A stretch of 64,000 bases of DNA. It comes from Geoglobus ahangari (GTDB lineage Archaea > Halobacteriota > Archaeoglobi > Archaeoglobales > Archaeoglobaceae). Shown in pieces: positions 51,940 through 60,493 of this stretch. The DNA is taken from NCBI RefSeq assembly GCF_001006045.1, contig NZ_CP011267.1, positions 1,116,001 through 1,180,000 on the forward strand. Reading direction: 5' to 3'. A program made the translations under genes and the position numbers. Each line of letters starts with the position of its first letter. The stretch's first letter is position 1. Under the pieces are notes generated by a model. It searched no databases and was not told the DNA's origin. It saw only the letters and a list, made by a program, of their open reading frames with translations.

Positions 51940-53207
51940 CGACCATTTTTCAGGTGATTGGACGACCTGAATTCTATCAGGAGAATGAGTTTACAATCGG
52001 AGAAAAAACGTACAAGACCTGTCTGTGCTCGAACGCTCTCAGAGAACATCTTAACAGTTTGGACGAGGATACAGATCTCACGATTTTTGTTCCTGAAAGC
52101 ATACTCTTGGGTGAGAGTCTCGAAAGCTTTCAGAAAAAGCTTGGTGATATTGGAGTGACGGACTTTGAGGCGGCAGTCATTCCGTCTGTGGGCAGGTATA
52201 TGTATGGTGGAAGAGAGATCGAGTTCAGGGGGAACGTTGAGGCCATAACAACCGCGATGTTCGTTTACCTTCTGAAAAAGAAGCCAGACAGTCTAATAAT
52301 TGATCTGTCTACTGGGTTTAACATATACCCTGTCAGCTTGCTTGAGGCAACGAAGAGATACCTGACCTTTAGGAAAATGGAGAGAATTTTGCAGGGTATG
52401 GATGTGGTACGCGCAAGGACGACGTTCTCGCCACCAATATCAAGAGATGTGCAGAGGTATAACGTGGAAATCCAGCCTATAGACGTCAAAGCCTTCTTTG
52501 CACTTCCCAAAGCGGACATAGACAAAATTGTCAGGGAATGCCCGGGAAATCTAAGAAAAAAGCTCGCTGAAATAAACAGGGAAAATTCAGGGATTAAGAA
52601 AGTGTTCAGACGTCTTTATGAGGAACTTACAGTGGCTTACAATGCGTTAAGGTTGAATGTGCCCCTTGCCTTTTACGAACTCCTGAAGATGGATATTTCG
52701 ACGGATACTATGGAAAAAGGAGTTTTGGAGTTTGTAGAGAAGTTTTTAGAGCCAGTAAAGTCAGAGAGTGGAGTTGAGAGATTTCCCTTAGATGGTGTCA
52801 ACATCTCTAACATCTTTTACGCTATAGCCATGTTCAGGAGTTTGAAAGAGTTTAAAAATTCGCTAGGCGAACCGGAAGTTGGTGAAATACTCGAGAAATT
52901 CTCAGGGATTTACAGAAACAAGAATCTCGGAGTTGGTGTAAATGAGTACTTTTTGCAAAGGGACATTGAGGAGATTGTTAGTTATTCTGATAAGCTCAGG
53001 GAAGGAGAAGAAGAGATATTGGGAATTCTGAAACACGGAAAGGAATTTTGTAGAAGTAAGGTGGAGAAAAGGAACTTTTTTGCTCATAGTGGTTTTCTGC
53101 AGGAATTTACTGTCGTGAAAAAGGAGAATGGCAGGGTGAAAGTGGGGTGGCTGGAGGACAGGCTGAAGGAAGTTAAAAGCTGGATTCTCAATCCTGAGAA
53201 AAATTAG
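51936..53207 (+). CDS. csx1: Csx1-family CARF-HEPN ribonuclease
   Basis: 423 residues. N-terminal CARF domain ('DLTIFVPESILLG', 'PDSLIIDLSTGFNIYPVSLLEA'), a helical linker, and a C-terminal HEPN domain with R379-N-F-F-A-H384 (VEKRNFFAHSGF). Csx1 enzymes degrade RNA when cyclic oligoadenylate made by Cas10 of a type III complex binds the CARF domain. GTG 51936 overlaps the stop of the CARF-wHTH gene. No Cas10 gene lies in this window, so the signal must come from elsewhere in the genome. Confidence 0.85.
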   Translation: MTTIFQVIGRPEFYQENEFTIGEKTYKTCLCSNALREHLNSLDEDTDLTIFVPESILLGESLESFQKKLGDIGVTDFEAAVIPSVGRYMYGGREIEFRGNVEAITTAMFVYLLKKKPDSLIIDLSTGFNIYPVSLLEATKRYLTFRKMERILQGMDVVRARTTFSPPISRDVQRYNVEIQPIDVKAFFALPKADIDKIVRECPGNLRKKLAEINRENSGIKKVFRRLYEELTVAYNALRLNVPLAFYELLKMDISTDTMEKGVLEFVEKFLEPVKSESGVERFPLDGVNISNIFYAIAMFRSLKEFKNSLGEPEVGEILEKFSGIYRNKNLGVGVNEYFLQRDIEEIVSYSDKLREGEEEILGILKHGKEFCRSKVEKRNFFAHSGFLQEFTVVKKENGRVKVGWLEDRLKEVKSWILNPEKN

Positions 53208-53274
53208 ATTCAGAAGACATCTGGTTTTTATTGAAAAATATTTGCCAACAACTAAGATTCTCAAAATAAAACCA

Positions 53275-53358
53275 TGCGGGGGGAGGGATTTGAACCCTCG
53301 GACCCCTTCGGGACAGGGTCTTAAGCCCTGCGCCTTTTCCTGGCTCGGCAACCCCCGC
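53275..53358 (-). tRNA. tRNA-Leu (TAA)
   Basis: 84 nt. Acceptor GCGGGGG/CCCCCGC, class II variable arm (TGTCCCGAAGGGGTC), anticodon loop CTTAAGA (anticodon TAA), T arm GAGGGTTCAAATCCCTC, discriminator A at 53275; CCA not encoded. A protein-coding frame from the right (53580) enters its 5' end. Confidence 0.95.
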
Positions 53359-53580
53359 CCGAGATATCGGTAATATAGTCACCAACTCACCCGGTTCTTC
53401 GAACAGGACAGATATAAGGACTCTATCAACGAAATCACTCATGTTATTGGTTTTCTGGCGTAAGGCTTCGATGACTTCTTGACTTAGAGTGAAGGTTATA
53501 CGAGGTCTATTTCGGTTGGCGTCGCTTCTTCTCTGTTTTCTGATTTGTGTCATGACACGTATTGACTTATCGTCACGCAT
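53359..53580 (-). pseudogene. probable second integrase N-terminal fragment at tRNA-Leu
   Basis: From ATG 53580 the frame encodes 'NRPRITFTLSQEVIEALRQKTN', 'MSDFVDRVLISVLFEEPGELVTILPI' and then enters the tRNA as RAGVAEPGKG without a stop. This aligns along its length with intN at 48593 ('RKLRMTIWFSKENYIFLKENYGG', 'ISEIMDAFATFLRTGNVLEISVLRI', then tRNA). It may therefore be the intN of a second SSV-type element. Here it would read the tRNA in the sense direction. No matching intC or repeated tRNA piece is seen to the right. A plain RHH regulator that happens to abut the tRNA is the alternative. Confidence 0.5.
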
Positions 53581-53701
53581 AGTTTAACATTTGGTTTTAA
53601 GGTATTTATGGTTGGTGGATTAGGGTCAATTTTGAGAATTCCAAACAGTTAAACCGCTAGTAATACATACGAGCACTATTGATGCAATCAGAGATTCTAA
53701 A

Positions 53702-54547
53702 TTAATCAAGAATGACTATCTCATCAATACTACCGTAAAGGCAGCCAATCTTCGCTTCCACGGGTTTCCAGTCCTTTGGTATTCCCGAAATCCTCAATTC
53801 ACCAGTAATTTCCTCTTCTGGCAGTAAGTTATGAGCGAAGAAAGATGTATGAGATGTTCTATAGCCAAGCACATAGCCTTTTTCTGTCATAATGGCTCCA
53901 AAAAGCAAAGGCATATCTTCTGGCTTTCGAGAATAACTGTTTTTAATTGTCATATTAAGGATAACATCCATTTCGTCTTTATAAGGCTCTGTATGCCAAG
54001 AGTTTAGTCTTAAATCAAATTTTTTTCCATCACCCATGTGTATAAGAATCATGTCCCCAATTTTTGCAGTGGGTATCTTTACAGAGAAGTTTTTAGTATC
54101 AAGAATTTCTCCAGTTTCATTTATAATCCAAATACGCCCAGTATACTGATATTCTCCCGGAAATCTTTCAAATTCTAACGGAACAGTAGATTTCCATAAA
54201 ACTATTGACTCATTTGGCTCAAGGTGTACATATTCTTCAAATTCTTTAGTGACATTCTTGCCTTCTATTGTAATTCTGACAAACACTTTTCCAGAATTGA
54301 ATTCATGTCCAAAACTACCATTTCCGATATTCTTTAGGGTAAGATTGTCTACAAGGATGTCTGTTTCATCAAGAACTGGAGCTTCAGCTCTTACACTTAA
54401 ATTTTCAATAATTATTTTTGGGATTTTTACAGAACTTTGAACTCTCTCACCTTTCTCATCTTCATTAATATAACTCGAAAAGATAATTAATACCAGCAAA
54501 AAAGCTAAAGCAATTACCCCAATTTTTCTCAAATTCATGATTTTCAC
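53702..54547 (-). CDS. exported protein of unknown function
   Basis: 281 residues. N-terminal membrane helix ('KIGVIALAFLLVLIIFSSYI'), then a beta-rich extracellular region with repeated CARDB/FxLD-like phrases ('ILVDNLTLKNIGNGSFGHEF', 'VILNMTIKNSYSRKPED') and several glycosylation sequons. AT-rich, unlike the core genome, so probably part of the tRNA-Leu island. No enzymatic motif. Confidence 0.55.
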   Translation of the reverse strand: MKIMNLRKIGVIALAFLLVLIIFSSYINEDEKGERVQSSVKIPKIIIENLSVRAEAPVLDETDILVDNLTLKNIGNGSFGHEFNSGKVFVRITIEGKNVTKEFEEYVHLEPNESIVLWKSTVPLEFERFPGEYQYTGRIWIINETGEILDTKNFSVKIPTAKIGDMILIHMGDGKKFDLRLNSWHTEPYKDEMDVILNMTIKNSYSRKPEDMPLLFGAIMTEKGYVLGYRTSHTSFFAHNLLPEEEITGELRISGIPKDWKPVEAKIGCLYGSIDEIVILD

Positions 54548-54721
54548 CCTTTTCCCTATTTGGTTTACTCATAGACTTTTTTCAAAATCCTAAGACTAAT
54601 CATAGAATCATATGTATTGGCTTAAAGTTTACGCTAATTTAAGGCGTCTCTAGTAACTTACAAGCTTCAATGATTTTGCCAAAAGTGTTACGAAACTCTA
54701 GAACTGGTCCTAACCTAGCAG

Positions 54722-54752
54722 TTTTAAATACTTGGTATACCGACGGTATACC
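54722..54752 (+). promoter_or_regulatory. TATA box and double palindromic operator
   Basis: TTTTAAATA (54722-54730) is a TATA box. GGTATACC occurs at 54734-54741 and 54745-54752, separated by GAC, and the second copy touches the ATG at 54753. Each GGTATACC is itself palindromic and the spacing of 11 bp (one helical turn) suits two ribbon-helix-helix dimers. Transcription would begin at or next to the ATG, so a bound repressor would block it. Confidence 0.65.
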
Positions 54753-55214
54753 ATGTCTACGCACGTTATAAGCTGTAAAATTGATGAAAACGCATTTAGA
54801 CGATTCGAAGAGATGAGAAAGAAGGTAAACATGAGTAGAAGTGATTTTCTTAGAATGATTATCCAGAAAGCATTTGAAAACTACGAAAACCTAAGGTCAA
54901 CGAAAGTAAATAGCGAAGACAACGAGGCTGAGATTGCCGAAAGTTCTACTTTTAAGCCTGTGCCTGCCATCGAAGTAAGAGGACCTGAACTTTTTACCAT
55001 CAAATCGCCCGAAGTTGAAGAACCTGAGCCTAAGCTGGAGGTAGAGCCAGAGAGAGTTGAAATCTATGAGCCAGATTTCGATGAGGATTTAGAAGATTCT
55101 GAGGATTCAGAAATAGCTAGATACGAATGTGGAAATTGCGGATATGTGTTCAGCGATCGCTTCAAGTACTGTCCGAATTGTGGTGAAAGATTTGGCTGGT
55201 CAGCAGTAGAGTAG
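54753..55214 (+). CDS. RHH DNA-binding protein with acidic linker and zinc ribbon
   Basis: 153 residues from ATG 54753 (MSTHVISCKIDENAF). Ribbon-helix-helix domain at residues 1-45 ('ISCKIDENAFRRFEEMRKKVNMSRSDFLRMIIQKAF'-like), a Pro/Glu-rich linker (about 50-125), and a C-terminal zinc ribbon with CGNCGYVF and CPNCGERF. The repeated GGTATACC immediately upstream suggests autorepression. AT-rich island gene; target other than itself unknown. Confidence 0.75.
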   Translation: MSTHVISCKIDENAFRRFEEMRKKVNMSRSDFLRMIIQKAFENYENLRSTKVNSEDNEAEIAESSTFKPVPAIEVRGPELFTIKSPEVEEPEPKLEVEPERVEIYEPDFDEDLEDSEDSEIARYECGNCGYVFSDRFKYCPNCGERFGWSAVE

Positions 55215-55260
55215 AGTTTTGCTTATTTTTTGAACTTTAAGAAGCAGATCCCCTATATCA

Positions 55261-55677
55261 CTATTTTGCCCTATTATAGTATGCGTCGGCTTCACGGACA
55301 CTATTGAACTGTCTGACTATGCCCTCTTTTCTAATTTCTACTATTTTGAAGTTTTGTGGTTTTTCTTCGTAAAGATAGTTTATTAATTCCTCATTTAAGA
55401 ACCAGTCACCTTGAACTGCATTGCAGTAAGGACAAACGTTTGCGTAGTACCCCTCTTTGACCATCGAAGTTTTGCGGTAATGGATGTTAGCACCTAATGA
55501 GCGAAGATACTTTAGTAACCAGTCTGGCATTTCCTGTCTCCACAGTTCTCCCACTCCTCCCGGAACGAAACTCCACCCTTCAACATTTATAGCTACCGTG
55601 ATATCCCTTTTACATTTCCAACATTTTTTCTGCCAAACTGCATAGTAAAAGGTCAAATCTGTTGGATTAGGACTCAT
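55261..55677 (-). CDS. zinc-binding protein of unknown function
   Basis: 138 residues. Four Cys form two CxxC pairs (KKCWKCKRD near the N-terminus and NVCPYCNAVQG in the middle), separated by about 70 residues, so one zinc site may link the two. 'GDWFLNEELINYL' follows. Similar proteins accompany mobile or defence genes, but I do not recognise a named family. AT-rich. Confidence 0.5.
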   Translation of the reverse strand: MSPNPTDLTFYYAVWQKKCWKCKRDITVAINVEGWSFVPGGVGELWRQEMPDWLLKYLRSLGANIHYRKTSMVKEGYYANVCPYCNAVQGDWFLNEELINYLYEEKPQNFKIVEIRKEGIVRQFNSVREADAYYNRAK

Positions 55678-55912
55678 AGCTAATGTTCCATTCTTGACGT
55701 ATATTTGGCTATCTGCCTATATCCTTACTACCTCGTGCTACAGTGTTGTTTCCACTACAAATTATGAAAGTTAATTCCTAAAGTACATCAATCATTACTC
55801 GTACGCGTTTCGATGAGGGGGAGCACTCACGAAACACGGTTAGAGATTTTTACGACTTAACTCTTGCGATAGCCTAAACTATTTATTCTAACCATGCGAA
55901 ACTTCTCGCAGG

Positions 55913-57988
55913 ATGACGTGCGAGGCCTGTGGTGGAAAGGGCTACGTTGAGGTGGAGGAGACCTGCAAGGTCTGCGGAGGTTCGGGAAAGGCGAAGAGCT
56001 TCGATCCCAAGATAACGGCAGAGCTAAGCGATGAGCAGCTCAAGATGTTCCTTCAGGGTGTGTGCGGAGCCTGCAGGGGGACTGGAAAGATCAAAAGGAT
56101 GGAGGTGTGCAAGTCCTGCAACGGAACAGGAAAGGCAGGGAAATGCAGGATTTGCGGCAAAAAGGTGATTGGAAACCACGATCTGTGTCCTGAGTGCAGG
56201 AGAAAACCTCACGCTTATCTGCTCAAAAACAGCTGCGGTCTGGAGGATGTTAAGTTAAACAGGATTTACGTGGGCAAGGTTTCGGGAGTAACGGATATAG
56301 GCGTTTTTGTGAACCTCAACAAGAGGCTCAGGGGCCTAATTCACAGGAGGAACGTTGGAAAGGCCAAGCTGAGCGAGAATGATCAGGTCTTCGTCAAGGT
56401 GGAGAACATAAGACCCACGGGCGAGATAGATCTCGTTCTTGGGGAGAATAAGGACTACAGCATAGTCGAGGTCTCCAAAGACGCTCCGCTCTTCAAGATT
56501 TCCCAGCTCGACGGGGCAGTTGGGAAGATGATCGAGGTGAGAGGGAAGGTCGAGCACGTCAAGCTCACCGGCGGGCCGACAATATTCACGATTGCAGATG
56601 AGACTGGCCTGATCAACGCCGCAGCGTTCGAGGCTGGGGAGAGGGCCTATCCCGAGATAGAGCCGGGGCACGTGGTCAGGATCATCGGGATAGTCAAGAG
56701 GAGGGACGTGAAGCTTCAGCTGGAAGTCCTCGAAATGGAGAGGCTGCTGGGGAAGGAAGCGAGTGAGATAGAGAGGTTGATCGAGAGGGAGCTTGAGAGG
56801 AAGGCCGAGCCAGAGTTCAGGGGCTTCATGATTGAGAGCGAGGTTCTGGAGAGGCTGAAGGACGGGATGATGGCTGTTGCGAAAGAGCTGAAGAAAGCCG
56901 TGCTCGAATCGAGGCCGATAATAATCCGCCACCACTGGGATGCGGATGGCGTTTGCGGGGGTGTGGCCCTCGAAATAGCCCTGCTCGACTACATTGAGAA
57001 AGTCCATCCGGATCCCGATGCGAAGAACTATCTGGTAAGGAGGAAGGTTTCGAGAGCTCCGTTCTACGAGCTTGAGGATGTGGTCAAGGATCTGGACGAA
57101 AGTCTCGAGGACATGGCGAAGTTTGGAGACAAGATCCCGCTTGTTGTGCTCGTTGACAACGGCTCTGGGCATGAGGACATTCCCGCAGTTGAGCAAATGC
57201 TGATCTTCGGGGCGGATGTGATAACCGTGGATCACCACTTCCCGGATGATGAGGTTGACAGCTACTTGCTCCACCACGTCAACCCGTACAAGGTCGGGGG
57301 AGACAGCAACTACACATCCGGGGTGCTCTGCACCGAGATAGCGAGGATGATAACGGACAGGGATCTGAAGACCCTCCCAGCAGTTTCCGTGGTCGCGGAC
57401 AGGGCGGAGGGGGAGGTTGAGAGGTATGTGGAGCTCTCGGGTTACGACAGGGAGATGCTGTACAACATAGGACTTGCTCTCGAGTTTGAGGGGTTCTTCC
57501 TGAGGTTCAGGCCCGCGAGCCAGATCATCCACGAGATTCTCGGATTCGGCAGGAAGGACAGGATGCACCGCCTCATCTCCACGCTCTCATCTCACGCAAA
57601 GAAGGCCATAGAGGAGAACGTGAAGACGGCAATGGACGGTGTGAGGGTTCAGATCCTGCCCAACGGGATAGCGCTGGCTGCGCTCGACATAGAGAATTAC
57701 GCGAAGAAGTTCACATTCCCTCCACCCGGGAAGCTCACCGGCGAGGTGCACGACAGGCTTAAGAGCAAGTACGAGCGCATAGTGACCATCGGCTACGGCC
57801 CGGACTTTGCGGTGATAAGGAGCGAGGGTGTCAGCCTCGACATCCCGAGGATCGTCAGGGAGCTTCAGGAGGAGATCAACGCGGGAGTTGACGGCGGAGG
57901 GCATCTTGTTGTGGGAAGCCTGAAGTTCATTCAGGCCAAGAGAAAGGAGGTGTTGGCCAAGCTCGCCGCAAAGATCGGGAGCATCTGA
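55913..57988 (+). CDS. archaeal RecJ-like DHH phosphoesterase with DnaJ-type zinc fingers
   Basis: 691 residues. Residues 1-100: DnaJ-like CxxCxGxG repeats (CEACGGKGY, CKVCGGSGK, CGACRGTGK, CKSCNGTGK) plus CRICG/CPEC. Then an S1 domain ('GKVSGVTDIGVFVNLNKRLRGLIH'), an OB-fold nucleic-acid binding domain ('GKMIEVRGKVEHVKLTGG'), and the DHH domain ('IIIRHHWDADGVCGGVAL', 'VVLVDNGSGHED', 'VITVDHHFPDDEV') with a C-terminal DHHA1-type part. It is probably a single-strand exonuclease in replication or repair. The usual catalytic aspartates and DHH are present. Core-genome base composition. Confidence 0.88.
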   Translation: MTCEACGGKGYVEVEETCKVCGGSGKAKSFDPKITAELSDEQLKMFLQGVCGACRGTGKIKRMEVCKSCNGTGKAGKCRICGKKVIGNHDLCPECRRKPHAYLLKNSCGLEDVKLNRIYVGKVSGVTDIGVFVNLNKRLRGLIHRRNVGKAKLSENDQVFVKVENIRPTGEIDLVLGENKDYSIVEVSKDAPLFKISQLDGAVGKMIEVRGKVEHVKLTGGPTIFTIADETGLINAAAFEAGERAYPEIEPGHVVRIIGIVKRRDVKLQLEVLEMERLLGKEASEIERLIERELERKAEPEFRGFMIESEVLERLKDGMMAVAKELKKAVLESRPIIIRHHWDADGVCGGVALEIALLDYIEKVHPDPDAKNYLVRRKVSRAPFYELEDVVKDLDESLEDMAKFGDKIPLVVLVDNGSGHEDIPAVEQMLIFGADVITVDHHFPDDEVDSYLLHHVNPYKVGGDSNYTSGVLCTEIARMITDRDLKTLPAVSVVADRAEGEVERYVELSGYDREMLYNIGLALEFEGFFLRFRPASQIIHEILGFGRKDRMHRLISTLSSHAKKAIEENVKTAMDGVRVQILPNGIALAALDIENYAKKFTFPPPGKLTGEVHDRLKSKYERIVTIGYGPDFAVIRSEGVSLDIPRIVRELQEEINAGVDGGGHLVVGSLKFIQAKRKEVLAKLAAKIGSI

Positions 57989-58000
57989 CCGGTTATATCT

Positions 58001-58405
58001 TTAGTCAACACCCCTACAGTCCACATCTTTCAGAAACGGCTTTATGTCTATCACCGGAGTTCCCGTTACCGCATCCAGCCCCTTTACTGCAAGTGTGCTG
58101 CCGCTCATCTCAATTAGCCTCACGACCGCAAGCCCAATCGGGTTTGGCCTCTCAGGCGACCTCGTGGAGAAAACACCCCTCACCTCTTCCGACCCGGGAG
58201 GCTTCGCTTTCAGCACGTTTCTGCGCGAAAGGTGGAGCCAGTACAGGATGATGAGCCTGTCGTACCTCTCCAGACCATCAAGCCCCTCGGCAAACTCCTC
58301 GTAGATCCTTATCCTGCAGAGCCTGTCGCCGAAAGCACCCTGTCTTGGAGCATCACTTCTTGAGGGATAGCAGTCCACGACCTCACCAATAGGGATTAGA
58401 TTCAT
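58001..58405 (-). CDS. TsaA/TrmO-like tRNA-Thr m6t6A methyltransferase
   Basis: 134 residues from ATG 58405 (MNLIPIGEVVDCYP), with ATG 58429 as alternative. 'SDAPRQGAFGDRLCRIRI', 'DRLIILYWLH', 'GVFSTRSPERPNPIGLAVVRL' and 'VTGTPVIDIKPFL' are the conserved motifs of the TrmO/TsaA (UPF0066) family, which N-methylates t6A37 in tRNA-Thr using SAM. Convergent with recJ-like gene, 12 bases apart. Confidence 0.85.
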   Translation of the reverse strand: MNLIPIGEVVDCYPSRSDAPRQGAFGDRLCRIRIYEEFAEGLDGLERYDRLIILYWLHLSRRNVLKAKPPGSEEVRGVFSTRSPERPNPIGLAVVRLIEMSGSTLAVKGLDAVTGTPVIDIKPFLKDVDCRGVD

Positions 58406-58645
58406 TTTTATCATTTTGAGACGATTCATAAATTTCTTTTTCCCTCCTTCTCCAGAGCTGTTTTCTATCCTAATAATTTTCGCATTGGGCTCTTCAAATT
58501 AAGGCGAATCAAGTAGTACCACGGATTGATAAAATACATTATTCGACATATATCAGATAATTAAGAGGGATAAAAGTTTTAAATATCTTTAAACTAGATT
58601 GATAAAAACACCTCATCAAAAAAAGGAGGAAAAGGAGGCTAAAAA

Positions 58646-59158
58646 ATGAGCGAGATGGGATATAGGATAAAAGTAAATCTAAAAAATGGGGAGATTGAAG
58701 TTGAAGGGGACAAAGAATTCGTTAAAGATGAAATTGAAAAACTCCTTGAAAGAATTGTAGCTAAGTTTAGTCTGGCTTCATCGCTAGAAATGGATAAAGA
58801 TAAAAAAGACGTATTGACACAATCAGGGGCTGTAACTGAACAAAATATGCTATTTGAATCGTTCGCAGAATTTTATAAAGCAATAGATCCAAAAAAGGAA
58901 CAAGATAAATCACTGATTGCCGTATACTGGTTCAATAAATTTGAAGGAAAAGATGCTGTCACCCCCAAAGATGTTGTAGAAATATTAAAAGATGCTGGAG
59001 TACCCTTACCATCTAATATATCAAGAGATTTAAGAGAACTAGCCAGTGGTAAAAAAGCATACCTTATAAAAGTAAATGTAAAAGGCGGAAGACCTGCTTA
59101 TAAACTTAGCATGACTGGAGAAAATTATGTGAATAAATTGCTTAGGGTGAATGAATGA
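58646..59158 (+). CDS. winged-helix protein of an AT-rich two-gene operon
   Basis: 170 residues. N-terminal 'YRIKVNLKNGEIEVEGDKEFVKDEIEKLLERI' is a beta-hairpin plus helix. The C-terminal half ('VTPKDVVEILKDAGVPLPSNISRDLRELA', 'GRPAYKLSMTGENYV') is a winged helix. A strong GGAGG (58634-58638) precedes the ATG. The gene is much more AT-rich than its neighbours. Its stop overlaps the ATG of the HEPN-like gene, so they act as a pair, possibly a defence or toxin-antitoxin unit. Confidence 0.6.
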   Translation: MSEMGYRIKVNLKNGEIEVEGDKEFVKDEIEKLLERIVAKFSLASSLEMDKDKKDVLTQSGAVTEQNMLFESFAEFYKAIDPKKEQDKSLIAVYWFNKFEGKDAVTPKDVVEILKDAGVPLPSNISRDLRELASGKKAYLIKVNVKGGRPAYKLSMTGENYVNKLLRVNE

Positions 59159-59922
59159 GTCATAGTTTAGTAGAGATTATGGACCATGAAATCCCAGAAA
59201 TCTTACTTCAGAAACTAGAAGAAGTTTATAATAAACTGAAACAAAACTTTTGGCTAGGAAAGTATGAAGAATGCTTAGAAAAAATCGGAAAATTTGTTGA
59301 AGTATCAATCCGTGTTTTGGAGCATATAACAACAGGCAACTTTACTTCTTTTGAAGAAGAACTGAGTATTTCAGACACCTTAAAAAAATTTGAAAACCTG
59401 CCAAAAAACGATTTTCCTGACTCAGTTAGAATACTAATTCCAAGAGTTCTTTATTCGCTTTACACATTCCGAAGTAAGCGGGGTGGCGCACATATAAAAG
59501 GAATAAACCCGAACCACATAGATGCAACCTATGTAGTCTCTGCTTGTGATTGGATTGTAGCAGAGTTAATTAGACTCTACCACACAGGAGACGAAAAAGA
59601 AGTATGGGATTTAATTAATTCGTTGGTTGATAAAAAAGTACCAGTGCTTGAAGAGTTTGGGGAAGACATTAAGATTTTAGACACTTCACTACTTGTCCCA
59701 GATAAAATATTGCTTATACTCTATAGAAAATACCCCCAATATGTTTCCAAAAAAGACCTTAAAAGATGGGTCCCAACTAAAAGTCCTTCTCATATACCAA
59801 CAACCTTAAAGAATCTAGACAAAAGGGGATTAATTTATGTGAAGAGAGACTTAGTTAAATTAACAATCAAAGGAATTAAACATGTTGAAGATAACTTACT
59901 CAGAAAAGAATTAAAACTTTAG
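59155..59922 (+). CDS. HEPN-like protein with C-terminal winged helix
   Basis: 255 residues. 'RSKRGGAHIKGINPNHIDATYVV' (about residues 111-133) looks like a HEPN-type RN-x-RG-x2-H motif, with R and H six residues apart, and is followed by the helix 'CDWIVAELIRLYH'. The C-terminal 60 residues ('KKDLKRWVPTKSPSHIPTTLKNLDKRG') form a winged helix. An RNase or abortive-infection effector is inferred, not shown. It is followed by about 130 bases without genes and then tRNA-Arg(CCT), a typical insertion site. Confidence 0.58.
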   Translation: MSHSLVEIMDHEIPEILLQKLEEVYNKLKQNFWLGKYEECLEKIGKFVEVSIRVLEHITTGNFTSFEEELSISDTLKKFENLPKNDFPDSVRILIPRVLYSLYTFRSKRGGAHIKGINPNHIDATYVVSACDWIVAELIRLYHTGDEKEVWDLINSLVDKKVPVLEEFGEDIKILDTSLLVPDKILLILYRKYPQYVSKKDLKRWVPTKSPSHIPTTLKNLDKRGLIYVKRDLVKLTIKGIKHVEDNLLRKELKL

Positions 59923-60049
59923 TAACTTAGCTCTTATAATTGCGTGTTCATTTTAGAGGTTGTCACAAATATTGTTTATCGAATAGAGTATTCACTTTGT
60001 TGTAATTCTAGTTAAGCTACATCGAGAATTCTACCAAGCGAGAATACAG

Positions 60050-60124
60050 CGGGCCCGGCGGGATTCGAACCCGCGATCTGCAGCTTAGGAGGCTGCCGCC
60101 TTATCCTAGCTAGGCTACGGGCCC
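60050..60124 (-). tRNA. tRNA-Arg (CCT)
   Basis: 75 nt. Acceptor GGGCCCG/CGGGCCC, anticodon stem GCAGC/GCTGC with loop CTCCTAA (anticodon CCT), T arm GCGGGTTCGAATCCCGC, discriminator G; CCA not encoded. Next to the AT-rich wHTH/HEPN-like operon. Confidence 0.95.
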
Positions 60125-60218
60125 AGATGGGGACAGAACCACCACAATCGTCTGTGTTTATAAATATTATGCAAAGTGGGTTTAGAATAAAAGAGCAGTC
60201 AGCTACACTAATTCTGCA

Positions 60219-60344
60219 TCACATCAGCCTCACATCCCTCGGCATCACGTTCGTGTTCCCGCAGTTTGTGCACGCATAGTAGGTGAACCTCTCATCCTCA
60301 TGCAGCGGAACGAACCTGCCGCTTCCACAGACCATACACGCCAT
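60219..60344 (-). CDS. small zinc-ribbon protein
   Basis: 41 residues: MACMVCGSGRFVPLHEDERF...YYACTNCGNTNVMPRDVRLM. Two CxxC pairs (CMVC, CTNC) spaced as in a treble-clef/zinc ribbon. GGTGGTG is just upstream of the ATG and TTTTTAAAT (about 60385-60393) is a TATA box, so it is probably a real short gene. Function unknown. Confidence 0.65.
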   Translation of the reverse strand: MACMVCGSGRFVPLHEDERFTYYACTNCGNTNVMPRDVRLM

Positions 60345-60493
60345 TTCCACCACCTTTTGACATGATAAATAATTAGGGATTTAAAAACCTTTTGCTAATG
60401 AGGAGCAAAGGTGGGGTGAGAAAACGATTTATGGCTATGGCAATAATTAATTGTTGAAAATTTACGGGGCTGGGAAAATGAGGTTCTGAAGGT

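Noticed and set aside
53188-53358. Coding continuation of the 53580 ORF through tRNA-Leu and beyond
   Set aside because: The peptide after residue 74 is just the tRNA sequence read in frame; only the part before the tRNA can be protein-specific.
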